Part shown: one piece after another, positions 8,700 to 17,525 of the stretch
Layout of the letters: every line of letters starts with the position of its first letter
Position numbering within the stretch: position 1 is the first letter of the stretch
NCBI GenBank assembly: GCA_046350375.1
Contig: JAXMAO010000002.1
Coordinates: 186,001-250,000, forward strand
Length of the DNA: 64,000 nucleotides
Source of the DNA: JAXMAO01 sp046350375
GTDB lineage: Bacteria; Planctomycetota; Phycisphaerae; UBA1845; UTPLA1
Direction of reading: 5' to 3'
Notes under the pieces: generated by a model
Told to the model about the DNA's origin: nothing
Database searches by the model: none
The model's input: only the letters and a program-made list of their open reading frames with translations
Translations under genes and position numbers: made by a program

Positions 8700-8767
8700 T
8701 AGACTTCCCTCAGACGAGCGACTCCCCGTCGCTCGATAATCGCCCCGAACCCGACGGGGCGATTTTT
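8700..8767 (+). ncRNA. Candidate small RNA or orphan attenuator, two hairpins
   Basis: A TAGACT box at 8700-8705 is followed by a perfect 8-bp hairpin (8715-8722 with 8728-8735, loop TCCCC). A second perfect 8-bp hairpin ends in five Ts (see terminator). All genes to the left run the other way, so this rightward terminator serves no known gene. A roughly 55-60 nt transcript is the simplest reading. A small palindrome GGACTTCCAAAGTCC lies just upstream at 8682-8696 and could be an operator. The -35 region is weak (TTGACG at 8667-8672 is too far away), so the transcript is an inference. Confidence 0.4.
8740..8767 (+). terminator. Intrinsic terminator
   Basis: TCGCCCCG (8740-8747) pairs perfectly with CGGGGCGA (8755-8762) across a 7-base loop and is followed by TTTTT. 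Confidence 0.8.
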
Positions 8768-8884
8768 CTTGCGCTCGGCCCCGCTCCTGCGATCGCTCGC
8801 CGCCCGGCCGGCTTCGGCGGCAATAATCTGCATCGTTGTTCGTTATTCGCGAATTCGGGCCGAATCGGCCGCGGCGGGGGCAAA

Positions 8885-8914
8885 TTGACCCCGAGGCGGG
8901 AAATTCGGTAGGAT
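8885..8914 (+). promoter_or_regulatory. Promoter of the M36 protease gene
   Basis: TTGACC (8885-8890) and TAGGAT (8909-8914) are separated by 18 bases. The expected start is near 8921, about 43 bases before the ATG. Confidence 0.6.
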
Positions 8915-8963
8915 GGGTCGATCTGAGGGGTTCATCTCGGGAAGGAACAACAGGAAGCCTTGC

Positions 8964-11900
8964 ATGACACGGGCGAGCCACAATCGTGCGGCCCTGGCGG
9001 CCGCGTCCCTGCTCTTTTGCGCTCTTGCACACGCGGCCGAGCCGCGTCCGTTTTTTGACGCCCGGCTGCGGGCGGACGACACGCCCACGCCGGCGGTCGA
9101 GCGGGCGCTCGAACAAGCCCGGCTCGGCCCGACCCACGCAGCCCGCGAGGCCGCCGCGACGCGCCTCTTGCAGGCCGTCCCGTCGGCGCAGGTCGATGAT
9201 CACGAGCTGTTCGGAACTCCCAAGTTCATCCGCGCCACCGACCGGCTGCTGACCGCGCCGGCGGCGGGAACGACGCCGCAGCAGGTCGTCCGCCGGTTCG
9301 TGGGCGACTACCAGGGGCTGTTCGAGATTCAGCCGGCGCAGCTCGATGACCCGGCCCAGCGGCGGATGTCGCGCGAGTTCGTCACGCGCCACAACGGCAT
9401 GACGCACCTGACGTACCAGCAGCAGATCAACGGGCTGGACCTGTTCGGCTGCGCCCTGCGGGCCAACGTTTCCGCGCGCGGCGAGCTGGTCTCGATTGCG
9501 AGCGAGATGCTGCCGGCGCCGGCCGGCGGATTCGCGATTCCCGCGCCGAGCCTCTCGGCGATCGACGCCATCCGCGCCGCCGCCGAGAGCCTGGGCATCA
9601 AGCTGACGGTCGAGCCGCAGGCGGCGCCGCAGACCGGCCCGGCGACGGCCGACGAGCGGCGCGAATATCTGCCCACGCCCGACTTCCGCGGCGACGAGCC
9701 GATCGTCACGCGGCGCGTGCTCTTCCCGCGAACGCGCAGCGACGTCCGCCCGGCCTGGTGGCTGGTCCTGCCCGAGAAGGGCATCGGCAACACCTACGAG
9801 ATGGTGGTTGATGCGACCAGCGGCGAAGTGGTGTGGCGCTGGAACCGGCTGCAGTTCGCGACCACCGAGCCGATGAGCTTCCGCGCCTATCCCAGCGATT
9901 CGCCAGGCCCCGGCTCGCCTGGCACGGCGACGCCGACCGGCTTCCAGTTCCCGCTCGACTCGACGCAGATGTTCACGGTCAACCCGGGCGACATCTCGGC
10001 GATCAACCCCAATGGCTGGATGGACGACGGCGTGAACGAGACCCAGGGCAACAACGTCGACGGCCACCTCGACCGCAACGCCGACAACAGCCCCGACCTG
10101 CCGCGGCCGACCGGCACCAGCTATCGCGTGTTCGACTACACGCCCGACCTGGCGCAAGCGCCGACCGTGGCGCTGAACCAGAACTCGGCGGTCACCCACC
10201 TGTTCTACCTGTGCAACGTCTACCACGACAAACTGTGGATGCTCGGCTTCGACGAGCCGGCGGGCAACTTCCAGACCAACAACTTCGGCCGCGGCGGCAC
10301 CGGCAACGACCGCGTTCAGGCCGACGCGCAGGACGGCTCGGGAACGAACAACGCCAACTTCAACACCAGCGGGTCGGACGGCTCGTCGGCGCGGGTGCAG
10401 ATGTACCTGTTCACCGGACCGACGCCCGACCGCGACGGCGACATGGACCGCGACATCGTCTTCCACGAACTGACGCACGGCACCTCGATCCGCCTGCACC
10501 AGGGCACGCTCACCGGCTCGCAGGCCGGCGGCATGGGCGAAGGCTGGGGCGACTTCATCGGCCTGTGCATGAACTCGCAGCCCGGCGACGACCCGAACGA
10601 GGTCTATTCCACCGGCGGCTACACCACCAACCTGCTCTGGGCCAGCTACACGAATAACTACTACTACGGCATCCGCCGCTACCCCTACTGCACCGACCTT
10701 TCCAAGAGCCCGCTCACCTACGCCGACATCGACTCGGCCCAGCTCGTCTATCCGGGCGGGGTTCCGCGGAACACCAACCTGACCGGCTCGGCCGGCGAAG
10801 TGCACAACGAAGGCGAAATCTGGTGCAACACCCTGTGGCAGGTTCGCGCCAACCTGGTCGCCGTCTACGGCTATGCCGCCAACGATCTCATCATGCAATT
10901 GGTGATCGACGGCATGAAGCTCTCACCGGCCAACCCGACCATGCTGATGGCGCGCGACGCGATCATCGCCGCCGACGTGGCTGACAACGGCGGCGTAAAC
11001 GCCGCGGCGCTGTGGACCGGCTTCGCCAAGCGCGGCATGGGCCCGGCGGCGACCTCGCCGGCCAGCGGTAGCGCCTCGGGCGTGGTCGAGTCGTTCCGGC
11101 TGCTTCAGTTCAGCTATCCGTCCGGGCTGCCGACGCAGATTCTGCCCGGCGTGCAGACCAACTTCCCGGTGGTCGTGAGCGGGCTGGTGGCGGCCGTGTC
11201 GCCGGTGCCGGGAACGGGCGAGCTGCTCTACTCGGTCAACGGCGGGCCGTACACGCCGGTGCCGATGGTCGAGGGCGCGCCGAACAACTACACCGCCACG
11301 CTGCCGGCGCTGGCCTGCTTCGACACGGTCAATTTCTATGTCCGCGCGGCGACCAGCAACAGCGTCGAGTCGGACCCGCCTGCGGCCCCGACCGGCGCCC
11401 GCACGGCCACGGTCTATACCTCGGTGACGGACTTCTTCAGCGATCGGTTTGAAACCGACCTCGGCTGGACCGTGCAGAACGTCAGCCTGACGACCGGCGC
11501 GTGGGTGCGGGTCGATCCGATCGGAACCACCACCGGCGGAAACCAGGCCCAGCCCGAGAACGACAGCGACGACGCCGGCGCGCTGTGCTACATCACCGGC
11601 CAGGGCGCGGTCGGCGGCGCGGCCGGCACGCAGGACGTCGACGGCGGGCCGACGCGGCTCATCTCGCCGGTGTTCGACCTGTCGGGCGGCGGGAACTACC
11701 AGTTCGCCTATGCCCGCTGGATGTTCAGCAGCGGCGCCGGCGACACCATGACGGTCGAGATCTCGAACAACGCCGGCGCCAGCTGGACGCCGGTCGAGGT
11801 CGTGACCGGCACGACGACGGCGAGCTGGGTCCGCAAGAGCTTCAGCGTGGCGGCGTTCGTGCCGCCGACCAACCAGGTGCAGCTGCGCTTCAGCGTGATC

Positions 11901-12179
11901 GACAACTCGCCGGGGACGATCGTCGAGGGCGGCGTCGATGACGTGCACATTTCGACCGTCGAGTGCATCCCGGTTGTCAGCTGCACGCGCGGCGACGTGA
12001 CCAACAACGGCACCATCGACGGCGAGGACATCGTGCGGTTCGTCGACGTGCTGCTGGCGGGCGGCGGCACGGCGGTCGAGAACTGTGCCGGCGACCTGGG
12101 CGCGGTGCCCAGCGGGGCGATCGACGTGCTCGACATTCCGAACTTCGTCGCCTGTCTGCTGTCCGGCGGGCCCTGCTAG
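8964..12179 (+). CDS. Secreted M36 (fungalysin-type) metallopeptidase with C-terminal dockerin-like repeat
   Basis: A 1071-residue exported protease. A signal peptide ends near ALAHAAE (about residue 26). An FTP-type propeptide follows (about 70-220). The catalytic zinc motif HELTH lies near residue 501, and the glutamate motif GMGEGWGDF about 25 residues later. Beta-rich domains follow, including a segment like an extracellular binding domain (about 830-990). The last 65 residues carry GDVTNNGTIDGEDIVRFVDVLL and a second loop GAIDVLDIPNFVACLL, the calcium-binding pair of a dockerin type I. ATG at 8964 has AGGAA upstream. The role is probably extracellular protein degradation. Confidence 0.9.
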   Translation: MTRASHNRAALAAASLLFCALAHAAEPRPFFDARLRADDTPTPAVERALEQARLGPTHAAREAAATRLLQAVPSAQVDDHELFGTPKFIRATDRLLTAPAAGTTPQQVVRRFVGDYQGLFEIQPAQLDDPAQRRMSREFVTRHNGMTHLTYQQQINGLDLFGCALRANVSARGELVSIASEMLPAPAGGFAIPAPSLSAIDAIRAAAESLGIKLTVEPQAAPQTGPATADERREYLPTPDFRGDEPIVTRRVLFPRTRSDVRPAWWLVLPEKGIGNTYEMVVDATSGEVVWRWNRLQFATTEPMSFRAYPSDSPGPGSPGTATPTGFQFPLDSTQMFTVNPGDISAINPNGWMDDGVNETQGNNVDGHLDRNADNSPDLPRPTGTSYRVFDYTPDLAQAPTVALNQNSAVTHLFYLCNVYHDKLWMLGFDEPAGNFQTNNFGRGGTGNDRVQADAQDGSGTNNANFNTSGSDGSSARVQMYLFTGPTPDRDGDMDRDIVFHELTHGTSIRLHQGTLTGSQAGGMGEGWGDFIGLCMNSQPGDDPNEVYSTGGYTTNLLWASYTNNYYYGIRRYPYCTDLSKSPLTYADIDSAQLVYPGGVPRNTNLTGSAGEVHNEGEIWCNTLWQVRANLVAVYGYAANDLIMQLVIDGMKLSPANPTMLMARDAIIAADVADNGGVNAAALWTGFAKRGMGPAATSPASGSASGVVESFRLLQFSYPSGLPTQILPGVQTNFPVVVSGLVAAVSPVPGTGELLYSVNGGPYTPVPMVEGAPNNYTATLPALACFDTVNFYVRAATSNSVESDPPAAPTGARTATVYTSVTDFFSDRFETDLGWTVQNVSLTTGAWVRVDPIGTTTGGNQAQPENDSDDAGALCYITGQGAVGGAAGTQDVDGGPTRLISPVFDLSGGGNYQFAYARWMFSSGAGDTMTVEISNNAGASWTPVEVVTGTTTASWVRKSFSVAAFVPPTNQVQLRFSVIDNSPGTIVEGGVDDVHISTVECIPVVSCTRGDVTNNGTIDGEDIVRFVDVLLAGGGTAVENCAGDLGAVPSGAIDVLDIPNFVACLLSGGPC

Positions 12180-12211
12180 CCGGCCCGGCCGGCGCCACTC
12201 TAGACCCTGCC

Positions 12212-12247
12212 ACGCCCCGGCGGCCGCGTGTCGTCGGGGCGTTTTAT
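12212..12247 (+). terminator. Intrinsic terminator after the M36 protease gene
   Basis: ACGCCCCG (12212-12219) pairs with CGGGGCGT (12235-12242), followed by TTTATT. The loop is long (15 bases) but can form extra pairs. Confidence 0.65.
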
Positions 12248-12256
12248 TGCGCCGCG

Positions 12257-12285
12257 TTGACAGCCGGCGCGGCGCGCGGTCGACT
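12257..12285 (+). promoter_or_regulatory. Promoter of the aminopeptidase gene
   Basis: TTGACA (12257-12262) and TCGACT (12280-12285) are separated by 17 bases. The -10 box is imperfect. Confidence 0.45.
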
Positions 12286-12314
12286 GTCGGGCCGAATCAT
12301 CCGGGAGGAACGCC

Positions 12315-13433
12315 ATGTTCGATCCGCGCATCACGCAACTGGCCGACGTGCTGGTGAACTATTCCGCCGCGGTGCAGGCGGGCGAGAACCTGCTGCTCGA
12401 GGCGATCGACGTGCCGGCCGAGTTCACGGCCGAGGTGGTGCGGCTGGTGAAAGCGGCGGGCGGGCGGCCGTACGTGCTGCTCAAGAGCGTGGCGGTGAAC
12501 CGGGCGCTGCTGCTGGCGGGGACGCGCGAGCAGTGGGAGACGATCTCGGAGATCGAAGCGGCGCAGATGTCGCGGATGCAGTGCTACATCGGGGCGCGCG
12601 GCAGCCCGAACGTATCGGAGCTGTCGGACGTGTCGAGCGATCAGCAGAAGCTCTACGAGAACACCGTCTGGAAGCGCGTGCACCACGAGATTCGCGTCCG
12701 CAAGACGCGCTGGGTGGTGACGCGCTGGCCCAACAGCAGCATGGCCCAGCTGGCGCAGATGTCGACCCCGGCGTTCGAGGATTTCTATTTCAAGGTCTGC
12801 ACGCTCGACTATCGCCGGATGGCGGCGGCCATGCAGCCGCTCAAGAAGCGGATGGAATCGACCGACCGCGTGCGGCTGAAGGGACCGGGCGAGACGGACC
12901 TGGCGTTCAGCATCCGCGGCATTCCGGCGGTGGCGTGCGAGGGGCGGCGGAACATTCCCGACGGCGAGGTTTTCACCGCGCCGCAGCGCGAGAGCATTCA
13001 GGGAGTGATTCAGTTCAACGCGCCGACGCTCTATCGCGGCGTCACCCACGAGAACGTGCGGCTGGTCTTCAAGGACGGGCGGATCGTGCAGGCGACCAGC
13101 AGCGCCACCGGCAAACTCAACGAGGTGCTCGACACCGACGCCGGGGCGCGCTACACCGGCGAGTTCGCCATCGGCTTCAATCCGCACGTCACGCGGCCGA
13201 TGAAGGACATCCTGTTTGACGAGAAGATCGCCGGCAGCATTCACCTCACCCCCGGCGCCTGCTACGACGAGGCCAGCAACGGCAACAAGAGCGACATTCA
13301 CTGGGACCTGGTGCTCATCCAGACTCCCGAGCATGGCGGCGGCGAGCTGTGGTTCGACGATACGCTGGTTCGCAAGGACGGGCGCTTCGTCGTGCCCGAC
13401 CTGGCGCCGCTCAACCCCGAGCGACTCGTCTGA
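12315..13433 (+). CDS. M29 family metallo-aminopeptidase
   Basis: A 372-residue cytoplasmic enzyme that removes N-terminal residues from peptides. The C-terminal catalytic half holds the M29 metal-ligand landmarks in order: a glutamate in EVFTAPQRESIQGV, a glutamate in YTGEFAIGFN, a histidine in GSIHLTPG, and the His/Asp of DIHWDLV. Length agrees with AmpS/PepS-type proteins (about 370-410). The ribosome-binding site GGGAGGA is well placed before the ATG. It stands alone between a terminator and the mogA gene. Confidence 0.88.
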   Translation: MFDPRITQLADVLVNYSAAVQAGENLLLEAIDVPAEFTAEVVRLVKAAGGRPYVLLKSVAVNRALLLAGTREQWETISEIEAAQMSRMQCYIGARGSPNVSELSDVSSDQQKLYENTVWKRVHHEIRVRKTRWVVTRWPNSSMAQLAQMSTPAFEDFYFKVCTLDYRRMAAAMQPLKKRMESTDRVRLKGPGETDLAFSIRGIPAVACEGRRNIPDGEVFTAPQRESIQGVIQFNAPTLYRGVTHENVRLVFKDGRIVQATSSATGKLNEVLDTDAGARYTGEFAIGFNPHVTRPMKDILFDEKIAGSIHLTPGACYDEASNGNKSDIHWDLVLIQTPEHGGGELWFDDTLVRKDGRFVVPDLAPLNPERLV

Positions 13434-13467
13434 CGCGGCGCCGTTTGCCGCCCCGCCGCGCCGCGAC

Positions 13468-13473
13468 TAGCAT
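13468..13473 (+). promoter_or_regulatory. -10 box 6 bases before mogA start (leaderless)
   Basis: TAGCAT lies exactly six bases before the ATG at 13480, so transcription would begin at the start codon. No ribosome-binding site is seen. Confidence 0.45.
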
Positions 13474-13479
13474 CCGGGC

Positions 13480-13977
13480 ATGCCCAGCGCCGCCGTGCTC
13501 ACCATCTCCGACACGCGCTCGGCCGGAACAAACGTCGACCGCTCGGGTCCGGCCGCGGCCGAGCGGCTGGCGGCGGCCGGGCTGACCGTCACCACGCGCG
13601 ACATCGTGCCCGACGAGCGCGACGAGATCGCGCGGCGGGTCCGCGCCCTGGTCGGCGCGGTCGACCTGGTGGTGACGACCGGCGGGACGGGCATCGCGAC
13701 GCGCGACGTGACGCCCGAGGCGCTGTCCGGCGTCATCGAGCGCAGCCTGCCCGGGTTCGGTGAGGCGATGCGCATGGCCAGTTTCGAGCGCACGCCGCTG
13801 TCGATCATCTCGCGCGGCGGCGCCGGCGTGGCCGGCCGGACGCTGGTGGTGTGGCTGCCGGGCAGCCCGCGCGGGGTGCTGGAATGCCTGGAACCGATCC
13901 TGCCGGCCATCTTGCACGTACTAAAGGTTCTGACCGCGGGAGGCGTGGAGTGCGCATCGCAGCCGGACGCCCGCTGA
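13480..13977 (+). CDS. mogA: Molybdopterin adenylyltransferase (MogA/MoaB family)
   Basis: A 165-residue protein of molybdenum cofactor synthesis that activates molybdopterin by adenylation. Family signatures are clear: AVLTISDTRSAGTNVDRSGP at the N-terminus, DLVVTTGGTGIATRDVTPEA in the middle, and VWLPGSPRGVLECL near the end. moaC occurs in the same window (26163) but is not adjacent, so the cofactor genes are scattered. A rhomboid protease gene follows after 52 bases. Confidence 0.88.
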   Translation: MPSAAVLTISDTRSAGTNVDRSGPAAAERLAAAGLTVTTRDIVPDERDEIARRVRALVGAVDLVVTTGGTGIATRDVTPEALSGVIERSLPGFGEAMRMASFERTPLSIISRGGAGVAGRTLVVWLPGSPRGVLECLEPILPAILHVLKVLTAGGVECASQPDAR

Positions 13978-14029
13978 TTATCGGGCAGACGGCAACGCGG
14001 CTCGGCTCGAACGCGATGGAGCAGCGCGG

Positions 14030-14860
14030 ATGATTCCGCTGCGCGACAACAATCCGACCGCGACGCGGCCGGTGGTGACGATCGGACTGATCGTCGCCAA
14101 CGCGGCGGTGTTTCTGCTGGCGTTCTGGCAGCCCGATCATGGCGAGCGGGCGGTCTGGACCTACGGCTTCCTGCCGGCGACGGTGAGCTATTCGCGCGAC
14201 GACGTGCGCGAAGCGCTGGTCAAGCAGGCCGGGCCGGGCGTGGCGATGGTGACGGACGCGCGCGGGCGGGTGCACCTGGTCCGGCGGCCGAACTTCGCCG
14301 AGGCGGCCACCAGCCTGCCGATGATCGCGAAGCTGTTCACCTGCATGTTCATGCACGGCGGCTGGATGCACCTGATCGGGAACATGCTCTATTTGTGGAT
14401 CTTCGGGAACAACATCGAGGACCGCCTCGGCGGGCCGCTGTTCCTGGCGTTCTACCTGGGCACGGGCATTGTCGGCACGCTGGCGCATGCGTTCATCGAC
14501 AGCGCCAATCTCACGCCGATGGTCGGCGCGTCGGGCGCCATCAGCGGCGTGCTGGGGGCCTACATCCTGCTGTTCCCGCATGCCAAGGTCGAGGCGCTGG
14601 TGCCGCTCGGCTGGTACATGACGACCGTGATGCTGCCCGCCTGGGTCTTCCTGGGCATCTACGCCGCCATGCAGTTGCTCTACGGCCTTCCGCAGCTCTC
14701 GCACACCGGCGGCGGCGGCACGGCCTACTGGGCCCACCTGGGCGGCTTCGCGTCGGGAATGCTGCTCATCAAGCTGCTGCCGCAGCAGCGCCGCACCCGT
14801 CCGATCCCCATCCCCGCATTCGACGACGCAGAAGACGACGACGCGTTTATCCGTTTCTAA
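14030..14860 (+). CDS. Rhomboid family intramembrane serine protease
   Basis: A 276-residue multi-pass membrane protein. The catalytic serine sits in VGASGAISG (about residue 165) and the histidine in YWAHLGGFASG near the end of the last core segment. The conserved FMHGGWMHLIGNMLYLWIFG is present. A loop of about 50 residues is inserted after the first membrane segment (about 40-90), as in several bacterial rhomboids. The C-terminus is short, basic, then acidic. Substrate is unknown. Confidence 0.9.
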   Translation: MIPLRDNNPTATRPVVTIGLIVANAAVFLLAFWQPDHGERAVWTYGFLPATVSYSRDDVREALVKQAGPGVAMVTDARGRVHLVRRPNFAEAATSLPMIAKLFTCMFMHGGWMHLIGNMLYLWIFGNNIEDRLGGPLFLAFYLGTGIVGTLAHAFIDSANLTPMVGASGAISGVLGAYILLFPHAKVEALVPLGWYMTTVMLPAWVFLGIYAAMQLLYGLPQLSHTGGGGTAYWAHLGGFASGMLLIKLLPQQRRTRPIPIPAFDDAEDDDAFIRF

Positions 14861-14960
14861 GCACCGCCGGCGCCGCTTTCGAGCCGTGGCGCGGCCGGTA
14901 CAATCCGCCCCGGTCGCGGCGCGACTTGCGGGGGCGGTCGTGGCGGCGCGGGAGCCAGCG

Positions 14961-15515
14961 ATGCCGATCCAGTTTGGGTGCAGTGCGTGCGGGCAGTCGA
15001 TCGAGGTGGACGACGAGCTTGCCGGACAGTCGGTGACCTGCCCGTTCTGCCGCGCGGTGGTGATGGCGGGGCCGGTGGCGGGTGGGCCGCCGCCGCTGGC
15101 GGGTGTTGCGGCCGGGGCGCCGCCGCTGATGTCGCCGATGACGCCGCCGGCGACGGGCAACGGCTATGCCACGGCCGCGCTGGTGTGCGCGGGTTTGGTG
15201 CTGTTGTGCTTCGTGGTGTCGATGGTGGCAATGATGCCGGTCATTCAGCGGGTGGCCCCCGACGGCAACTGGACGGGCAAGGAGAAGCAGCTCGTGGAGG
15301 CGCTGTCGAAGCAGCCGGTGCTGATCGCGGCGCCGTGCGTTCTGATGATTGCCGCGCTGGCCGGAGTGGTGTGCTCCGTGATCGGACTGATGCGGCGGCG
15401 GGGCGGTCGGTGGCAGGCGATCACGGGGCTGACGATCTGCGGGCTGACGCTGGCGTGCCAGGGGCTGACGGTTCTTTTGCAATTGATCAACAAGCAAGCC
15501 GGCGGCGGGAGCTAG
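14961..15515 (+). CDS. Zinc-ribbon plus membrane-spanning hypothetical protein
   Basis: A 184-residue protein. A short zinc ribbon (CSACGQSIEVDDELAGQ followed by CPFC) occupies residues 7-32. A Gly/Pro/Ala linker and three hydrophobic segments (about 70-92, 120-142 and 150-172) follow. Zinc-ribbon heads with a double membrane tail are common, poorly studied proteins in Planctomycetota. ATG at 14961 has GGGAGCC upstream. A TACAAT box at 14899-14904 may be its -10, with a weak -35 (TTTCGA at 14877). Confidence 0.65.
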   Translation: MPIQFGCSACGQSIEVDDELAGQSVTCPFCRAVVMAGPVAGGPPPLAGVAAGAPPLMSPMTPPATGNGYATAALVCAGLVLLCFVVSMVAMMPVIQRVAPDGNWTGKEKQLVEALSKQPVLIAAPCVLMIAALAGVVCSVIGLMRRRGGRWQAITGLTICGLTLACQGLTVLLQLINKQAGGGS

Positions 15516-15601
15516 CCCGGGCGCGTGGGCGCACGGCGCGGATTTGGCCGATCTGCAACGGAAGAGGGCGCGCGTTGGCGTTGAAAGCACCGCGGCGCGG
15601 T

Positions 15602-15630
15602 TTGACAGGGCTGCGAAGCGCGGTTACGGT
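15602..15630 (+). promoter_or_regulatory. Promoter of DUF2203 gene
   Basis: A perfect TTGACA (15602-15607) and TACGGT (15625-15630) are separated by 17 bases. The start is expected about 50 bases before the ATG at 15686. Confidence 0.6.
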
Positions 15631-15685
15631 ATGAGTAGGAAGGATCGGCGTTTCGCCACGCCCGCGCCTTCACAAGGGGTCCCGC

Positions 15686-16126
15686 ATGGACATGTCCAAG
15701 ACTCGACCTCAGCGACGCTCGTCCCGAACGGCCGACCGCAAGCTGTTCACGCTCGAGCACGCCAACAGCGCGCTGCCGCTGGTGCGCCGGGTCGTCTCGG
15801 ACGTGGTCGAGCAGTATCGCGTCGTGGTCGGGCTGCAGCAGCGGCTCGAAGAGCTGCCCGCCAAGGGCGGCGGCGACGCGCGGCGCGAGATCGAAGAGGC
15901 CGCCGGCGAAGCGGTCGAAAAGCTCCGCGGCCTGGCCGGCGAGCTGGACGAGATCGGCGTCGAGCTGAAGGACTGGCAGAGCGGGCTGATCGACTTCCCC
16001 GCGATGCATGAAGGCCGCGCGGTCTATCTCTGCTGGCGGCTGGGCGAAGAGCAGGTCTCGTTCTGGCACGAGCTGGACGCGGGCTTCCGCGGCCGGCAGC
16101 CGATCGACGGTACATTCAGCCCCTGA
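15686..16126 (+). CDS. DUF2203 family protein
   Basis: A 146-residue, charged, helical cytoplasmic protein. The DUF2203 layout is clear: FTLEHANSALPLVRRVV at the start, a coiled helical middle, then LKDWQSGLIDFPA and YLCWRLGEEQVSFWHELD near the end. The family has no established function. The basic N-terminal 20 residues precede the conserved region, and a start further inside is possible, though the ATG at 15686 suits the promoter upstream. Confidence 0.8.
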   Translation: MDMSKTRPQRRSSRTADRKLFTLEHANSALPLVRRVVSDVVEQYRVVVGLQQRLEELPAKGGGDARREIEEAAGEAVEKLRGLAGELDEIGVELKDWQSGLIDFPAMHEGRAVYLCWRLGEEQVSFWHELDAGFRGRQPIDGTFSP

Positions 16127-16310
16127 GCCGCGTTTCCGAACACCGCTTTCAGACTGACCCGCGCATCCGGGCGGTTCCCTGCCCGGCGTGCTGTATCGCC
16201 GCGCCCTGCATCCCGCTGGCCTGACCCATCGGCCGACGGGATTCCGGCCCGATTGCGCCCGCGACTTCAGAGCGACCCGCCGCCCGGCCGTTAATAACCC
16301 TGGGACGAAC

Positions 16311-17525
16311 ATGCAACTGCTCTGGCATGTGCCGCAATATTCACCGATCGGCTGCGGGATGTCGGCCCGGGTCCGCGGATTGGTGGCCGGGCTGACGGCG
16401 CGCGGCCACGCGCTGCGGCTGATTGCGCCGGCCGACGGCGTCGCCGAGCCGCGCGGTGCGGTGAGCGGCGCGGTGCTGGAGCGGTTCGACGTGGCGGCGC
16501 GGCCGGTGGTGCACTGGTCGATGCAGGCACTGCGGCGCCGCTGGCGGGCGACCGACCTGGCGCGGACGGCGCTGGCCCCCTGCGACGCCGTGCTGACCTG
16601 CCAGCCGGAATTTGCGGCGGCGGCGCGCGAGCGGCTGAGCTGCCCGGTGGTGGTGGTGTCGTGCTGCTGCCAGCTTCTGTATCGCGCGGCGCACCGCGCG
16701 TCGCGCGCGCGGCACGGCTGGCGGACGCGGATGGCGCTGCGCCTGAACGAACACCTGCTGGAGCGCGGCGAGCGCGTCGGGCTGCGGGCCGCGGCGGCGG
16801 TGGCGTTCGACAGCGCCGCGACGCTCGGAACGGCGCTGCGCGGCTACGGACTGGCGGCCGAGCGCTGTCACGTGGTGTCGCCGACGGTGGACGTGGCGCG
16901 CTTCCGCCCGGCGCGGCCGCACGAGCGCGACGCGATGCGCGCCGCGCTGGAGCTGCCCGCCGACGCGTTCGTGGTGGCGTGGGCCGGTCGCATGGATGAC
17001 GAGAAGAACGTATCGCTGCTGATCGACGCGCTGGCGCTGGCGGGCGACGCGCTGCCGGCAATGCGGCTGCTGCTGATCGGCGACGGGCCGCAGCGCGACG
17101 GCCTGGCGCGGCGGGCGGAATATCTGGGGGTGACCGGGCAGGTGCGGTTCGCGGGTCGCCGGGCGGACGTGGAGCGCTGCCTGCACGCGGCAGACGCGTT
17201 CGCGCTGCCGTCGCGGGTCGAGTCGTTCGGGATCGCGGTGCTCGAGGCGATGGCGTGCGGGCTGCCGTGCGTGGTGCTGGGCGAAATTCCGGGCGTGGTG
17301 GCGAGCGGCGCGGGCGAATCGGTCAGCCACGAGCAGACCGGGCTGGTGCTGAGCGACGCCGGGCCGCGCTCGATGGCCGAGGCGTGGCTGCGGCTGGCGG
17401 GCGATGCGCCGCAGGCCGCGGAGTGGGGACGGGCCGGTCGGGCGCGGGCCGAGGCGCGGCACGCGCCGGGGCGCGACGCCGCCGAGCTGGAGCAGATTCT
17501 TGAGCGCGTCGCGCACCGCAACTGA
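16311..17525 (+). CDS. Glycosyltransferase family 4-like protein
   Basis: A 404-residue retaining glycosyltransferase of the GT-B fold. The N-terminal half has the usual opening (HVPQYSPIGCGMSARVRGLV). The C-terminal half carries AWAGRMDDEKNVSLLIDAL, LLLIGDGPQRDGL and the nucleotide-sugar motif ALPSRVESFGIAVLEAMACG. Acceptor and sugar are unknown. A GT2 gene starts inside its last 30 bases, so the two probably act in the same surface-glycan or glycolipid pathway. ATG at 16311 is chosen because upstream reading has no homology; TAATAA at 16292-16297 might be a -10. Confidence 0.85.
   Translation: MQLLWHVPQYSPIGCGMSARVRGLVAGLTARGHALRLIAPADGVAEPRGAVSGAVLERFDVAARPVVHWSMQALRRRWRATDLARTALAPCDAVLTCQPEFAAAARERLSCPVVVVSCCCQLLYRAAHRASRARHGWRTRMALRLNEHLLERGERVGLRAAAAVAFDSAATLGTALRGYGLAAERCHVVSPTVDVARFRPARPHERDAMRAALELPADAFVVAWAGRMDDEKNVSLLIDALALAGDALPAMRLLLIGDGPQRDGLARRAEYLGVTGQVRFAGRRADVERCLHAADAFALPSRVESFGIAVLEAMACGLPCVVLGEIPGVVASGAGESVSHEQTGLVLSDAGPRSMAEAWLRLAGDAPQAAEWGRAGRARAEARHAPGRDAAELEQILERVAHRN

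Noticed and set aside
7767..10898. A 1043-residue open frame on the minus strand through coaX into the M36 protease gene
   Set aside because: Only the first 265 codons (from 8564) are coaX. The rest is antisense to the protease and has a composition of Arg/Gly/Val runs without domains.
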